From Phenylobacterium sp. (lineage in GTDB: Bacteria > Pseudomonadota > Alphaproteobacteria > Caulobacterales > Caulobacteraceae): a stretch of 64,000 bases of DNA. Below, in pieces: positions 45,981-54,995 of the stretch (the first letter of the stretch is position 1; each line of letters opens with the position of its first letter). The position numbers and the translations under genes were made by a program. The DNA is taken from positions 30,189 through 94,188 of the forward strand of contig JADBYZ010000019.1 of NCBI GenBank assembly GCA_020402745.1, read 5' to 3'. The notes under the pieces were generated by a model. The model worked only from the letters and a program-made list of their open reading frames with translations, searched no databases and was not told where the DNA came from.

Positions 45981-46607
45981 CTATCGGCGGTTGGCGAAGT
46001 CCAGGAAGCGCTGGCGCAAGGCCTCGTCGGTCTTGAAGACCCCCGTGAACTGGGTGGTGATCGTAGAGACGTGCCGGTGGTGCAGGCCGCGGGTGGTCAT
46101 GCACTGGTGGGCGGCGTCGACCAGGACGGCGACGCCCGCGGGGCGCAGGCTGTCGTTGATGGCGTTTGCGATCTGCTGGGTCAGGGTCTCCTGGTTCTGG
46201 AGACGGCGGGCGAAGATGGTCACCACCTTGGCCAGCTTGGAGATGCCCACGACGCGGTTGGTCGGCATGTAGGCCACGTAGGCCTTGCCGAGGAAGGGCG
46301 CCATGTGGTGCTCGCAGTGGCTCTCCACCTCGATGTCCCGCAGCATGACGATGTCGTCATAGCCCTGGACGTCCTCGAAGGTCTTGGACAGCTCCTTGGC
46401 CGGGTCCTGGCGGTAGCCCTCGAACCAGTCCTGGTAGGCGTCGATGACCCGCTTGGGGGTATCGATCACGCCCTCGCGGCGAGGATCGTCGCCAGCCCAG
46501 GCGATCAGGGTGCGGACGGCCTCCATGGCCTCTTCGCGGGTCGGACGGCGCAGGGGCTCGAGGCCTGCAGGGACGGCGGCGGCGTTGGTGTCAGCGGGAG
46601 CGGCCAT
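45981..46607 (-). CDS. folE: GTP cyclohydrolase I
   Basis: A 208-residue enzyme that makes dihydroneopterin triphosphate, the first step of folate synthesis. Zinc and catalytic motifs are IEVESHCEHHMAPFLGKAYV (about 92-111) and AAHQCMTTRGLHHRHV (Cys about 165), with GISKLAKVVTIFARRLQNQE between them. The start MAAPADTNAAAVPAG follows GGAAGGAC. It is upstream of hisI. It is divergent from cysS across 140 bp. Confidence 0.97.
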   Translation of the reverse strand: MAAPADTNAAAVPAGLEPLRRPTREEAMEAVRTLIAWAGDDPRREGVIDTPKRVIDAYQDWFEGYRQDPAKELSKTFEDVQGYDDIVMLRDIEVESHCEHHMAPFLGKAYVAYMPTNRVVGISKLAKVVTIFARRLQNQETLTQQIANAINDSLRPAGVAVLVDAAHQCMTTRGLHHRHVSTITTQFTGVFKTDEALRQRFLDFANRR

Positions 46608-46747
46608 GGCGTCCTTCCTGTTGTCCCGACGCCCAGGCCCTGGGGCGGTCCCCAAAGTCCTTGGCCCGCCGGAGGGCCAGCCTGTATACGGGAGCCGCCC
46701 CGCCGGGGGCAACCTCGCGCCGCAATCCACCAGGTCCAGCCCGTTCC

Positions 46748-48145
46748 ATGCCCCTTTCGCTGTACGACACCCAGGCCCGCGCCAAGCGGCCCTTCGTCCC
46801 CGCCGATCCGGCCCGGGTGACGATGTATGTCTGCGGGCCGACGGTCTACAACTTCGTCCACATCGGCAACCACCGGCCGGTGGTGGTGTTCGACGTTCTG
46901 TTCCGCCTGCTGCGCCGCACCTATGGCGAGGCCGCCGTGCTGTACGCCGCCAACATCACGGACGTGGACGACAAGATCAACCGCAAGGCCGCCGAGGAAG
47001 GCGTCGCCATCGACGTCATCACTGAGCGCTACCTGGCCGCCTACAACGCCGACATGGCCGAGCTGGGCGCCCTTCGGCCCACCTTCCAGCCCCGGGCGAC
47101 CCGGACCATGGACGCCATCATCGCCCTGATCGGCCGGCTGGTCGGGAAAGGCTCGGCCTACGCCGCAGAGGGTCATGTCCTCTTCGACACCCAGGCCTGC
47201 GAGGATTACGGCGTGCTGTCCGGCCACCCCATGGACGAGATGATCGCTGGCGCCCGGGTGGAGGTGGCCCCCTACAAGCGCCACCCCGCCGACTTCGTGC
47301 TGTGGAAGCCCTCCAAGCCCGACGAGCCGGTGTGGGACAGCCCCTTCGGCCCCGGCCGCCCCGGCTGGCACATCGAGTGCACGGCCATGATCGAGCAGTC
47401 CCTGGGCCTGCCCATCGATATCCATGGCGGCGGCATCGACCTGTTGTTCCCGCACCATGAGAACGAGAGGGCGCAGGGCGCCTGCATCCATGACCACGCC
47501 CCGGACAGGGACCGCACCTATGCCCGGTACTGGGTGCACAACGGCTTCCTGAACTTCGGCGAGGAGAAGATGTCGAAGAGCCAGGGCAATGTCGCCCTGG
47601 TGAAGGACCTGGTGAAGACCGCGCCCGGAGAGGCCCTGCGCTGGGCCCTTCTGGTCGGCCATTACCGCGCGCCCCTGGAATGGACCGGCGACCTCATCGC
47701 CCAGTCGGTCAAGGCCCTGGACCGGCTCTACGGCGCCCTTCGCCGGGCGGCGGGGGTGGAGCCGGCCGACACAGGTCCGGACCCGGCCTTCCTGGCCGCC
47801 CTGGAGGACGACCTCAACACCCCCGCCGCCATGGCTGAGCTGTTCGGCCTGGCCACCGCCCTGGAGACGGCGACCGGCCCGGGACGGGCCGAGGCCAAGG
47901 GCCGGTTGCTGGCCTCCGCCGGGCTGATGGGTTTCCTGTTCGGCGATCCTGAGGCCTGGTTCCAGGGTGGCGCCGACGAGGCCCTGAAGGCCCGGATCGA
48001 CGACCTGGTCGCCCGCCGGTCGCAAGCCCGTGCGACGAAGGACTGGGCTTCCGCCGACCGCATCCGCGACGAGTTGGCCGCCCTGAACGTCGAAGTCATG
48101 GACAGCGCGTCCGGCGCGACCTGGAGACTGAGGGAGAGGACGTGA
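46748..48145 (+). CDS. cysS: Cysteinyl-tRNA synthetase
   Basis: A 465-residue class I synthetase that charges tRNA-Cys. Motifs are MYVCGPTVYNFVHIGNHRPV (zinc Cys, and HIGN, the usual CysRS variant of HIGH), WHIECTAMIEQSLG and FPHHENERAQG (zinc ligands), and EEKMSKSQGNVALVKDL (KMSKS loop). The C-terminal helical bundle and a final RDELAALNVEVMDSASGATW are present. The next gene begins in its stop codon. Confidence 0.97.
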   Translation: MPLSLYDTQARAKRPFVPADPARVTMYVCGPTVYNFVHIGNHRPVVVFDVLFRLLRRTYGEAAVLYAANITDVDDKINRKAAEEGVAIDVITERYLAAYNADMAELGALRPTFQPRATRTMDAIIALIGRLVGKGSAYAAEGHVLFDTQACEDYGVLSGHPMDEMIAGARVEVAPYKRHPADFVLWKPSKPDEPVWDSPFGPGRPGWHIECTAMIEQSLGLPIDIHGGGIDLLFPHHENERAQGACIHDHAPDRDRTYARYWVHNGFLNFGEEKMSKSQGNVALVKDLVKTAPGEALRWALLVGHYRAPLEWTGDLIAQSVKALDRLYGALRRAAGVEPADTGPDPAFLAALEDDLNTPAAMAELFGLATALETATGPGRAEAKGRLLASAGLMGFLFGDPEAWFQGGADEALKARIDDLVARRSQARATKDWASADRIRDELAALNVEVMDSASGATWRLRERT

Positions 48146-48681
48146 TGGCGATCCGCCCGCCGCCCATGTTCGGCATGAAGGGGGGCGCTCCCAAGGCGAC
48201 CGGGGGCGCCGTCCCCTTGCGCGTCGAGCACCGGATCGGCGCCCAGGTTCCCCCGGAGGTCCTTTGGGAACTCCTCGTCGAGGTTGATGGATGGGGCGCC
48301 TGGAACCCTCTCTATCCGCAGGCTCAGGGACAGATCCGCATCGGCTCCCAACTGGAGCTGACCGAAGTCCTGCCTGGCCGAACCCCACGCCAGGCCCGGC
48401 CCGTCGTCCTGGAATGGGTGCCCCTGGAACAGATCCACTGGCGGGATTCCCGGTCCGACGGCTGGGTCAAGTCGGTCCGGTTCATAGAGATCGACATCGT
48501 GAGCCCCAACGGCTGCATCATCTCGAACGGCGAGCTCTTCACCGGCTTCTTGGCGAAGCGGCATCTCAAGCTCCACGGCCCGGCGCACCGTGAGGGCTTC
48601 CGAGCCATGAACGAGGCGCTGGTTGACAAGGCCGTCCGCCTCTTGGCCGACCGGGGCGGGTCCCCCGCGGAAGAGCGATGA
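48145..48681 (+). CDS. SRPBCC-fold protein of unknown function
   Basis: A 178-residue protein. From about residue 25 (LRVEHRIGAQVPPEVLWELL and DGWGAWNPLYPQAQGQIRIG) it resembles START/SRPBCC lipid- or polyketide-binding folds, in which the helix-grip cavity holds a hydrophobic ligand. There is no signal peptide. The ligand is unknown. ATG at 48145 overlaps the cysS stop (TGATG), with AGGGAGAGG upstream. Its own stop overlaps the NifU-like gene (ATGA), so it is translated as part of one operon. Confidence 0.75.
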   Translation: MAIRPPPMFGMKGGAPKATGGAVPLRVEHRIGAQVPPEVLWELLVEVDGWGAWNPLYPQAQGQIRIGSQLELTEVLPGRTPRQARPVVLEWVPLEQIHWRDSRSDGWVKSVRFIEIDIVSPNGCIISNGELFTGFLAKRHLKLHGPAHREGFRAMNEALVDKAVRLLADRGGSPAEER

Positions 48682-49130
48682 TCGACGACATTTACTCGGC
48701 CAAGGTCCTGGCCCTGGCGGCCAACCTGCCGCACCTGGGAAGGCTGGAAGCCCCCGATGCCTCGGCGGAGAAGACCTCGCGCCTCTGCGGCAGCCGGGTG
48801 ACGGTGGACGTGGGGCTCGACGACTCCGGCCGGATCGACCGCTTCGCCCAGGACGTGAAGGCCTGCGCCCTGGGCCAGGCCTCGGCCGCCATCCTGGGCG
48901 CCGGGGCGATCGGCGCCAGCCTGAGTGAGCTGGAGTTGGCGACGGACGCCTTCCGCTCTATGCTGAAGGCGGGCGGATCCCCGCCCGAAGGACGCTTTTC
49001 GGATCTCGCCATGCTCGCCCCGGTGAAGGACTATCCCGCCCGCCACGCCTCGACCCTGCTGGCTTTCGAGGCCGCGCTGGAGGCCGTGCGCCAAGCCCGG
49101 GCCCGAACTAGCGCCGCCGGCGCGGCTTGA
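48678..49130 (+). CDS. NifU/IscU-like iron-sulfur scaffold protein
   Basis: A 150-residue protein of the NifU N-terminal family. Two scaffold cysteines are in RLCGSRVTVDVG (about 36) and VKACALGQASAAILG (about 62). The third, usually R-x-x-C-A-L-L, is replaced by Ala in PARHASTLLAFEA. This variant is common in a group of alphaproteobacterial homologues located before yidD, as I recall, so it may not build clusters like IscU. It is coupled to the SRPBCC gene by a 4-bp overlap. Confidence 0.85.
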   Translation: MIDDIYSAKVLALAANLPHLGRLEAPDASAEKTSRLCGSRVTVDVGLDDSGRIDRFAQDVKACALGQASAAILGAGAIGASLSELELATDAFRSMLKAGGSPPEGRFSDLAMLAPVKDYPARHASTLLAFEAALEAVRQARARTSAAGAA

Positions 49131-49185
49131 TCGGGCGGACTCCCCGGGATAAGCGCAAGCTCAATTCGCAAGCCTGCGAGCCGGC

Positions 49186-49461
49186 ATGACCCTCTACGAA
49201 CGCTGCGTCAGGGGCGCCCACCGCGCCTATAAGCTGACGCTCTCGCCCCTGATCGGGCGCCAGTGCCGGTTTCTTCCGACCTGTTCGGATTACGCCGCCG
49301 AGGCCCTGATCACGCACGGTCCCTGGAAAGGCGCCGGACTGGCCGCCAGCCGACTGTGCCGATGCAATCCCTGGGGGGGATCGGGCTTTGACCCGGTGCC
49401 GCCCCGGAGCCCGAACGACCCCGCTGCAGCGGAGTCCGAGGCTCCGAATCGGACGACCTGA
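49186..49461 (+). CDS. yidD: Membrane protein insertion efficiency factor YidD
   Basis: A 91-residue protein with an amphipathic helix and the family signature YKLTLSPLIGRQCRFLPTCS then DYAAEALITHGPWKGAGLAA and RLCRCNPWGGSGFDPVP. It assists YidC in insertion of membrane proteins. In many bacteria it lies between rnpA and yidC. Here it is about 21 kb away, between the NifU-like gene and thrS (3 bp before thrS). The charged C-terminal tail is variable. Confidence 0.95.
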   Translation: MTLYERCVRGAHRAYKLTLSPLIGRQCRFLPTCSDYAAEALITHGPWKGAGLAASRLCRCNPWGGSGFDPVPPRSPNDPAAAESEAPNRTT

Positions 49462-49464
49462 ACC

Positions 49465-51405
49465 ATGATCGAACTCATCTTCCCTGATGGCTCCAAAAGG
49501 GCCTTCAACGAAGGCGCCAGCGGCCGCGACGTCGCTTCGTCCATCGCCAAGTCGCTGGAGAAGCGCGCCCTCCTGGTGCGCCTGGACGGCCAGCTCCTGG
49601 ACCTTGACCGTCCCCTGCCCGGCGGCGGGACCTTCGAGATCCTGACGCGCGAGAGCCCGGACGCCCTGGAGGTGATCCGCCACGACGCCAGCCATGTCCT
49701 GGCCCAGGCGGTGCAGGAACTCTTCCCCGGCACCCAGGTGACCATCGGCCCGGCCATCGAGGACGGCTTCTATTACGACTTCGCCCGGGACGAGCCCTTC
49801 TCGCTGGACGACCTGGCCACCATCGAGGCCCGCATGGCCGAGATCGTCGACCGGGACGAAAAGATCGTCCGCGAGGTCTGGGACCGCCACGAGGCCATAG
49901 CCCACTTCAAGGGGATCGGCGAGGCCTACAAGGCCGAGATCATCTCCGACCTCCCCAAGGACGAAGTCATTACGGTCTACCGCCAGGGGGACTGGAAGGA
50001 CCTGTGCCTGGGCCCGCACCTCCCCTCGACCCGGCATGTGGGCAAGGCCTTCAAGCTGACCAAGCTGGCGGGCGCCTACTGGCGCGGCGACCACCGCAAC
50101 GCCCAGCTACAGCGCATCTATGGCACGGCCTGGGCCAGCGAGGCGGACCTTGAGGCCCACCTGAAGCGGATCGAGGAGGCCGAACGCCGGGACCATCGCC
50201 GGATCGGCCGGGCCATGGACCTCTTCCACCTGCAGGAAGAAGCCCGCGGGATGATTTTTTGGCATCCCAAGGGCTGGACCCTCTACCGGACGGTGGAGTC
50301 CTACATGCGCCGCCGCGTGGAGGCGGACGGCTATGTGGAGGTCAAGGCGCCGCAGATCATGGACCGGGGGCTCTGGGAGAAGTCCGGGCACTGGGAAAAG
50401 TTCGGCCAGGCCATGTTCACCTGCGAAACGACGGAAGGCGAGGAGCTGGCCGTTAAACCCATGAACTGTCCGGGGCACGTCCAGATCTTCAACTTCGGCC
50501 AGAAAAGCTATCGCGACCTGCCCCTGCGCATGGCCGAGTTCGGCGCCTGCCACCGGTATGAGCCGTCCGGCGCCCTGCACGGAATCATGCGCCTGCGCGC
50601 CTTCACCCAGGACGACGCGCACATCTTCTGCCGCGAGGACCAGATCGAGGCCGAGACGACGAAGTTCGTGAAGCTGCTGAACTCGGTCTACTCCGACTTC
50701 GGCCTCGACCTGCACAGCGTGAAGCTGGCCCTGCGCCCGGACATCCGAGCCGGGTCGGACGAGGTCTGGGACATCGCCGAGGCCAAGCTGGACCGCGCCG
50801 CCCGCCAGGCGGTGAACATGGAGGTCGAGCCCCTGCCCGGCGAAGGCGCCTTCTACGGCCCCAAGCTGGAGTTCCACCTGCGCGACGCCATCGGGCGGAC
50901 ATGGCAGTGCGGCACCCTGCAGCTGGATTTCGTCCTGCCCGAGCGTCTCGACGCCGAGTACGTGGCGGAAGACGGCTCCAAGCAGAGGCCGGTCATGCTG
51001 CACCGGGCGATCTGCGGCTCCATGGAGCGGTTCCTGGGGGTGGCCATCGAGAACTATGCCGGGGCCTTCCCCCTGTGGCTGGCGCCCACCCAGGCGGTGG
51101 TGGCCTCGATCACCTCGGACGCCGACGATTACGCCCGCGAGGTCGCTGCAACCCTGAGGGCGGCGGGGCTGAGGGTCGAGCTCGACCTGCGGAACGAGAA
51201 GATCAACTACAAGGTCCGCGAGCACAGCCTGGCCAAGACCCCGGTCATCGCCGCGGTCGGGCGCCGGGAGGCCGAGACCCGCGCCCTGGCCATCCGCAGG
51301 CTGGGGTCCGAGGGTCAGACCGTCCTGCCCCTGGACGAGGCGGTGGCGGGCTTGGCGGCCGAGGCTGTTCCCCCCGACCTCGCCCGCGCCGCGTTGAGAG
51401 GGTGA
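49465..51405 (+). CDS. thrS: Threonyl-tRNA synthetase
   Basis: A 646-residue class II synthetase. An N-terminal TGS domain (1-60) leads to the editing domain with [15 protein letters not shown] (about 73-87). In the catalytic domain, zinc Cys is in [10 protein letters not shown], motif 2 is [20 protein letters not shown], with [14 protein letters not shown] following, and motif 3 is [14 protein letters not shown]. The anticodon domain follows from about 540. It lies 3 bp after yidD. Its stop overlaps the start of the glycosyltransferase gene by one base (TGATG). Confidence 0.98.
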   Translation: MIELIFPDGSKRAFNEGASGRDVASSIAKSLEKRALLVRLDGQLLDLDRPLPGGGTFEILTRESPDALEVIRHDASHVLAQAVQELFPGTQVTIGPAIEDGFYYDFARDEPFSLDDLATIEARMAEIVDRDEKIVREVWDRHEAIAHFKGIGEAYKAEIISDLPKDEVITVYRQGDWKDLCLGPHLPSTRHVGKAFKLTKLAGAYWRGDHRNAQLQRIYGTAWASEADLEAHLKRIEEAERRDHRRIGRAMDLFHLQEEARGMIFWHPKGWTLYRTVESYMRRRVEADGYVEVKAPQIMDRGLWEKSGHWEKFGQAMFTCETTEGEELAVKPMNCPGHVQIFNFGQKSYRDLPLRMAEFGACHRYEPSGALHGIMRLRAFTQDDAHIFCREDQIEAETTKFVKLLNSVYSDFGLDLHSVKLALRPDIRAGSDEVWDIAEAKLDRAARQAVNMEVEPLPGEGAFYGPKLEFHLRDAIGRTWQCGTLQLDFVLPERLDAEYVAEDGSKQRPVMLHRAICGSMERFLGVAIENYAGAFPLWLAPTQAVVASITSDADDYAREVAATLRAAGLRVELDLRNEKINYKVREHSLAKTPVIAAVGRREAETRALAIRRLGSEGQTVLPLDEAVAGLAAEAVPPDLARAALRG

Positions 51406-52328
51406 TGCTGGAGCTTGCCAGTCCGGGGGAGTCGTCGGCTGCGGCCCCTGCGCAGAGCGCTGGGGCGTCGGTCGTGCTTGTCGCCTTCATGACGGGAGAC
51501 TCCCTCTTCCCCTCCATCAATAGCGCCCTGGCCCAGCCGGAGGTGGTGGAGGTGGTGGTGGTCGACAACGGCTCGACGCCGCAGGACGCCGCCCGCCTGT
51601 CTGATCTGGCCGCCGCGTCAAACCGGCTGCGTCTGGTCACCGGCCACGGCAATGTCGGCTTCGCCCGCGGCGCTAACCTGGGCGCCCGCGCGGCCCGGGG
51701 CGAGCTCCTGGTCTTCCTGAACCCCGACGCCTTCCTGAGCGCCGGCGGGGTCACCACCCTGGCTGAGGCCCTGGAGGGGCGGCCCTCGCCCAGCCTCGCC
51801 GGAGCCCGGATCCTGAACAGCGATGGGACTGAACAGAGGGGCGGGCGCCGCGGCGAGGTGACACCCCTGTCCACCCTTTTGAGTCTGTCCACCCTGACCC
51901 GCCTGGTCCCGGCCCTGCGCCGGTTCGAAGTGCATCTTGAGGACGAGCCGACACCGTCGGGTGTGGTCGAGACCCCAACGGTCTCCGGCGCCTGTTTCGC
52001 CGTTCGGCGGGCGGACTTCGAGGCTCTGGGTGGCTTTGACGAGGGCTACTTCCTTCATGTCGAGGACATCGACCTGTGTTGGCGCGCCCGGCAGGCGGGC
52101 GGTCAGGTGGTCTTCCAGCCTGCAGCGCAGGTGGTCCATGTCGGCCACACCAGTCGCGCCAACCCCCTGAGGGTGGAGTTTGCCAAGGGCTGCGGCCTCG
52201 CCCGGTTCTTCCGCAAGCGGGCCAGGACACCCTTGGACTATCTGGCCGCCTGGGCCCTGACGCCCTTTATCGTCGCCGCCGCCATCATCCGGCCGTTGAT
52301 CTGGCGGGTGAACGGCCCTCCCGCCTGA
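51405..52328 (+). CDS. Family 2 glycosyltransferase (rhamnosyltransferase-like)
   Basis: A 307-residue GT-A enzyme. VVVVDNGSTPQDAARLSDL (about 46-64) binds the nucleotide sugar, GNVGFARGANLGARAARGEL and VFLNPDAFLS hold the DxD-like NPD motif, and HVEDIDLCWRARQAGGQVVF is the catalytic E-D segment. A C-terminal hydrophobic segment (WALTPFIVAAAIIRPLIW) suggests membrane association. It resembles WbbL-type enzymes that transfer deoxyhexoses to surface polysaccharides. The acceptor is unknown. It is coupled to thrS. Confidence 0.88.
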   Translation: MLELASPGESSAAAPAQSAGASVVLVAFMTGDSLFPSINSALAQPEVVEVVVVDNGSTPQDAARLSDLAAASNRLRLVTGHGNVGFARGANLGARAARGELLVFLNPDAFLSAGGVTTLAEALEGRPSPSLAGARILNSDGTEQRGGRRGEVTPLSTLLSLSTLTRLVPALRRFEVHLEDEPTPSGVVETPTVSGACFAVRRADFEALGGFDEGYFLHVEDIDLCWRARQAGGQVVFQPAAQVVHVGHTSRANPLRVEFAKGCGLARFFRKRARTPLDYLAAWALTPFIVAAAIIRPLIWRVNGPPA

Positions 52329-52342
52329 GCGGGATCAGGCGG
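52321..52342. terminator. Inverted repeat carrying both stop codons of a convergent pair
   Basis: CCGCCTGA (52321-52328) and TCAGGCGG (52335-52342) are perfect 8-bp arms around a 6-base loop. The glycosyltransferase TGA and the mvaB TGA (minus strand) are the inner ends of the arms. A bidirectional end signal is likely. AAAAA follows 11 bases later on the plus strand. Confidence 0.6.
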
Positions 52343-53240
52343 ACAAGGGAAAAAGGCCCGCGCGGGTAACCGAGGCGGTCGGGATCTTGCCCAGAAGCCC
52401 GCAGACCCACTCCGCCGTGGAGATCAGGGCCGGCAGATCGTAGCCGGTCTCAAAGCCCGCCCGCTCCAGCATGTAGACCAGGTCCTCGGTGCCGATGTTC
52501 CCTGTGGCGTTGGGGGCAAACGGACAGCCGCCCAGGCCGCCGCAGCTGGCGTCGAGCACGTCCACCCCGGCCTCGATCCCTGCGAAGGCGTTGGCGAGTC
52601 CGGTATTGCGGGTGTCATGGAAGTGAAGGCGCAGGCGCTTGCCCGCAACTTCGGAGCGACAAGCCTCAACCAGCCGGCGCACCCCCCAGGGATCCGCCAC
52701 GCCAATGGTGTCGGCCAGGGCGATCTCGTCCAGGGGCAGGGCGGCGGCCTCGCGGACCAGGTCGATCACCCGGGCGGGAGCCACCTCACCCTCGAAGGGG
52801 CAGCCGAAGGCGACGGAGAAGGTGACCGACAGGCGGGGGCCGCCCTCAGCGGCCCGACGCTCGGCGATGGCGGCAAGGGTGGCCATCTGCTCGGCTGTCG
52901 TCGATCCCTGGTTGCGGAGTCCGAAGGCGTTGGAAGCGCAGACCACCACATTGGCCTCGTCGCATCCAGTGGAGACGGCGCGGTCCCAGCCGCGCATGTT
53001 CAGCACCAGGCCGATCCGCGAGCGGGCCGCATCCGTCGGAAGCGCTGCGCAGACCTCCTCGGCGCCCGCCATCTGGGGCACCCTGGCCGGGTTGACGAAG
53101 GATACCGTCTCTGTGCGCCGGGCGCCCGCCGCCTCGAGCCGACGGATCAACTCCACCCTCTGGGCAGGAGTCAGGAGCGTCTTCTCATTCTGCAGGCCGT
53201 CCCGCGGCCCGACCTCGACGATCTCGATGAAGCGGCTCAT
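52335..53240 (-). CDS. mvaB: Hydroxymethylglutaryl-CoA lyase
   Basis: A 301-residue HMGL-like aldolase that splits HMG-CoA to acetoacetate and acetyl-CoA, the last step of leucine degradation. Metal and catalytic motifs are EIVEVGPRDGLQNEKTLLTP (about 6-25), LRLHFHDTRNTGLANAFAG and the Cys-loop CGGLGGCPFAPNATGNIGTE (about 233-252). It overlaps the glycosyltransferase 39 gene by 4 bp. Other leucine-pathway genes are not in the window. Confidence 0.93.
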   Translation of the reverse strand: MSRFIEIVEVGPRDGLQNEKTLLTPAQRVELIRRLEAAGARRTETVSFVNPARVPQMAGAEEVCAALPTDAARSRIGLVLNMRGWDRAVSTGCDEANVVVCASNAFGLRNQGSTTAEQMATLAAIAERRAAEGGPRLSVTFSVAFGCPFEGEVAPARVIDLVREAAALPLDEIALADTIGVADPWGVRRLVEACRSEVAGKRLRLHFHDTRNTGLANAFAGIEAGVDVLDASCGGLGGCPFAPNATGNIGTEDLVYMLERAGFETGYDLPALISTAEWVCGLLGKIPTASVTRAGLFPLSA

Positions 53241-54925
53241 GGCCGGGCCTCCGGGGCGGCGCGGGAGGGTGGGGCGTAGACGGTGAGCTCTGTCTCATCG
53301 CCCTTCGAATAGTTTAGACCGGCGATCCGGCCGACCTCCACCGGCCGGACCCCGGCGCGGGCGAGGGCCTCTCGGAACCTGGCCTGCTCGCGGGACTCCA
53401 CCACCGCGGCGCGCCCCGAGGCCAGGGCTTCGGCGGCCTCCTCGGGGCCGCCCAGCCCCGTATCCGTACCAATAAGGAAGACGAGGCTTGGCTCGGCATA
53501 TCCCGCCACCGCTACAGGGCCGGGAATGACCCCCTGGGCGGGAAGCAGGCGGGCGGCGGCGAGGACCTCGGCGGTCCTTCCGGAAAGCATGAGAGGTTTC
53601 AGGCTGGGAACCAGGAAGGCTGTCAGGGCCGCGTGGGCGAGGACGCCGGCGGGCAAAGCCCAGGTTATCGCCCTTCGGGGCTGCCCGCGAAGGAGAAGCA
53701 GAGAGCCCGCCCCGCCCGCCAGGAGAAAGAGCCCTGCGGTCACAGTTGCGGCGGGGGCGTCCCAGTTCTGGCCGTAGGTCAGGACGAGCATAACGGCGAC
53801 GGCGGCCAGCAGCACGCCGGCCAAAGCGTGGAGCGCTGCACCCAGGCGCCGCGCAAGGGGTCCGGTCGCCTCTGACAGACCCGCGGCGCAGAGCCAGGCG
53901 AGGGCGGCATAGCAGGGCAGGACGTAGTGGGGCAGCTTGGTGGGCGTCAACTCGAAGACGAGCCAGGCGGGAAGGAGCCAGGCCAGGGCGAACCTGACCC
54001 CGGGCTCGGCCCGCCGGCGCCAGGCCACAACGGCGGCCGCCGGAAGGAGCAGGGTGGCGGGGAACATCAGCAGGGGCGCGGCCAGGGCGTGCATTCCGGG
54101 AGGGGCGCCATGGCTCTCGTGCCCGCCCGCCAGCTTCGGCGCAAGGTCGCCGCCGATGGCCACGGCCCAGAAGGCTCCATCTGTGGCGACGGTCACCGCC
54201 CAGGCCCAGGGGCCGACAATGGCGGCGAAGAGGATCAGGCCCCAGGTCCAGTTTATCGGGCGCGCCGTCAGGGGCCGACGGTCGGCGAAACGTAGCGCCA
54301 GAGCGGTGAGGCCGACGACCAGGAGAGCGATCGGCCCCTTGACCAGAACCGCCAGCGAGAGGGCGACCCAGAGGACGGGGGTCGCAAAACCTCCCGCCGC
54401 CGGACCGCCCCGGGCCTCTGCGTAGAGGCGCCCCAGGGCCGCCATGGCCAGGACCGTCAGGCCGGCGAGCATGGCGTCCGTCTTGGCGATGAAGGCCTCT
54501 GTGGACAGGAGGAGGCCGCCGCCGAGGATCAGCCCCGACAGAAGAGCCACGCCCCGGCTGAAGAAGCCCGCTGCACCCCAGACGCAGGCTGCAGCCGCGA
54601 GCATGGCGCCAAGCAGGGAAGGAATCCGGTAGAGCCGGATATCCCTCTCCCCCGCATCCCCGAGGGTGGCCACCGTCGCCGCCTGCATCCAGTGGATACC
54701 CACCGGCTTTTTGAAGCGGGGCTGGTCCTGGAGGCGGATGACCACATAGTCGCCCTGTTCGAGCATCTGGGCGGTGGCCTGAGCGAACCGGGCCTCATCG
54801 CGGTCGAGGGGCGGCAGAGCGAGCAGGCCAGGCAGGCCGGCAAGCAGGGCGAAGACCGCCGCTACAGCGGGACCCCGCCAGCCGCCGGCACGCCGGAAGA
54901 CGTCGATGATGTCCGAGAGCCACAT
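53237..54925 (-). CDS. ArnT-like membrane glycosyltransferase (GT39/GT83)
   Basis: A 562-residue multi-spanning enzyme using a polyprenyl-phosphate sugar. The periplasmic-loop motif LPPLDRDEARFAQATAQMLE (about 36-55) with the D-E pair, and QPRFKKPVGIHWMQAATVAT (about 64-83), are the ArnT/PMT hallmark. About 12 hydrophobic segments follow, then a short soluble C-terminal domain. It would modify lipid A or other surface glycans. The divergent GT2 gene likely makes its polyprenyl-linked donor. Its last codons overlap the mvaB start by 4 bp. Confidence 0.9.
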   Translation of the reverse strand: MWLSDIIDVFRRAGGWRGPAVAAVFALLAGLPGLLALPPLDRDEARFAQATAQMLEQGDYVVIRLQDQPRFKKPVGIHWMQAATVATLGDAGERDIRLYRIPSLLGAMLAAAACVWGAAGFFSRGVALLSGLILGGGLLLSTEAFIAKTDAMLAGLTVLAMAALGRLYAEARGGPAAGGFATPVLWVALSLAVLVKGPIALLVVGLTALALRFADRRPLTARPINWTWGLILFAAIVGPWAWAVTVATDGAFWAVAIGGDLAPKLAGGHESHGAPPGMHALAAPLLMFPATLLLPAAAVVAWRRRAEPGVRFALAWLLPAWLVFELTPTKLPHYVLPCYAALAWLCAAGLSEATGPLARRLGAALHALAGVLLAAVAVMLVLTYGQNWDAPAATVTAGLFLLAGGAGSLLLLRGQPRRAITWALPAGVLAHAALTAFLVPSLKPLMLSGRTAEVLAAARLLPAQGVIPGPVAVAGYAEPSLVFLIGTDTGLGGPEEAAEALASGRAAVVESREQARFREALARAGVRPVEVGRIAGLNYSKGDETELTVYAPPSRAAPEARP

Positions 54926-54995
54926 GGGAGGCTGGTTAGCATGATCCGGGGGCGGCGTCGTTTCCCTTCAGACGGGAATGGTCGTAGGGTGGCTC

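Noticed and set aside
46748-48145. HIGN instead of HIGH in the cysteinyl-tRNA synthetase as a defect
   Set aside because: HIGN is the common form in CysRS; zinc ligands and KMSKS are intact.
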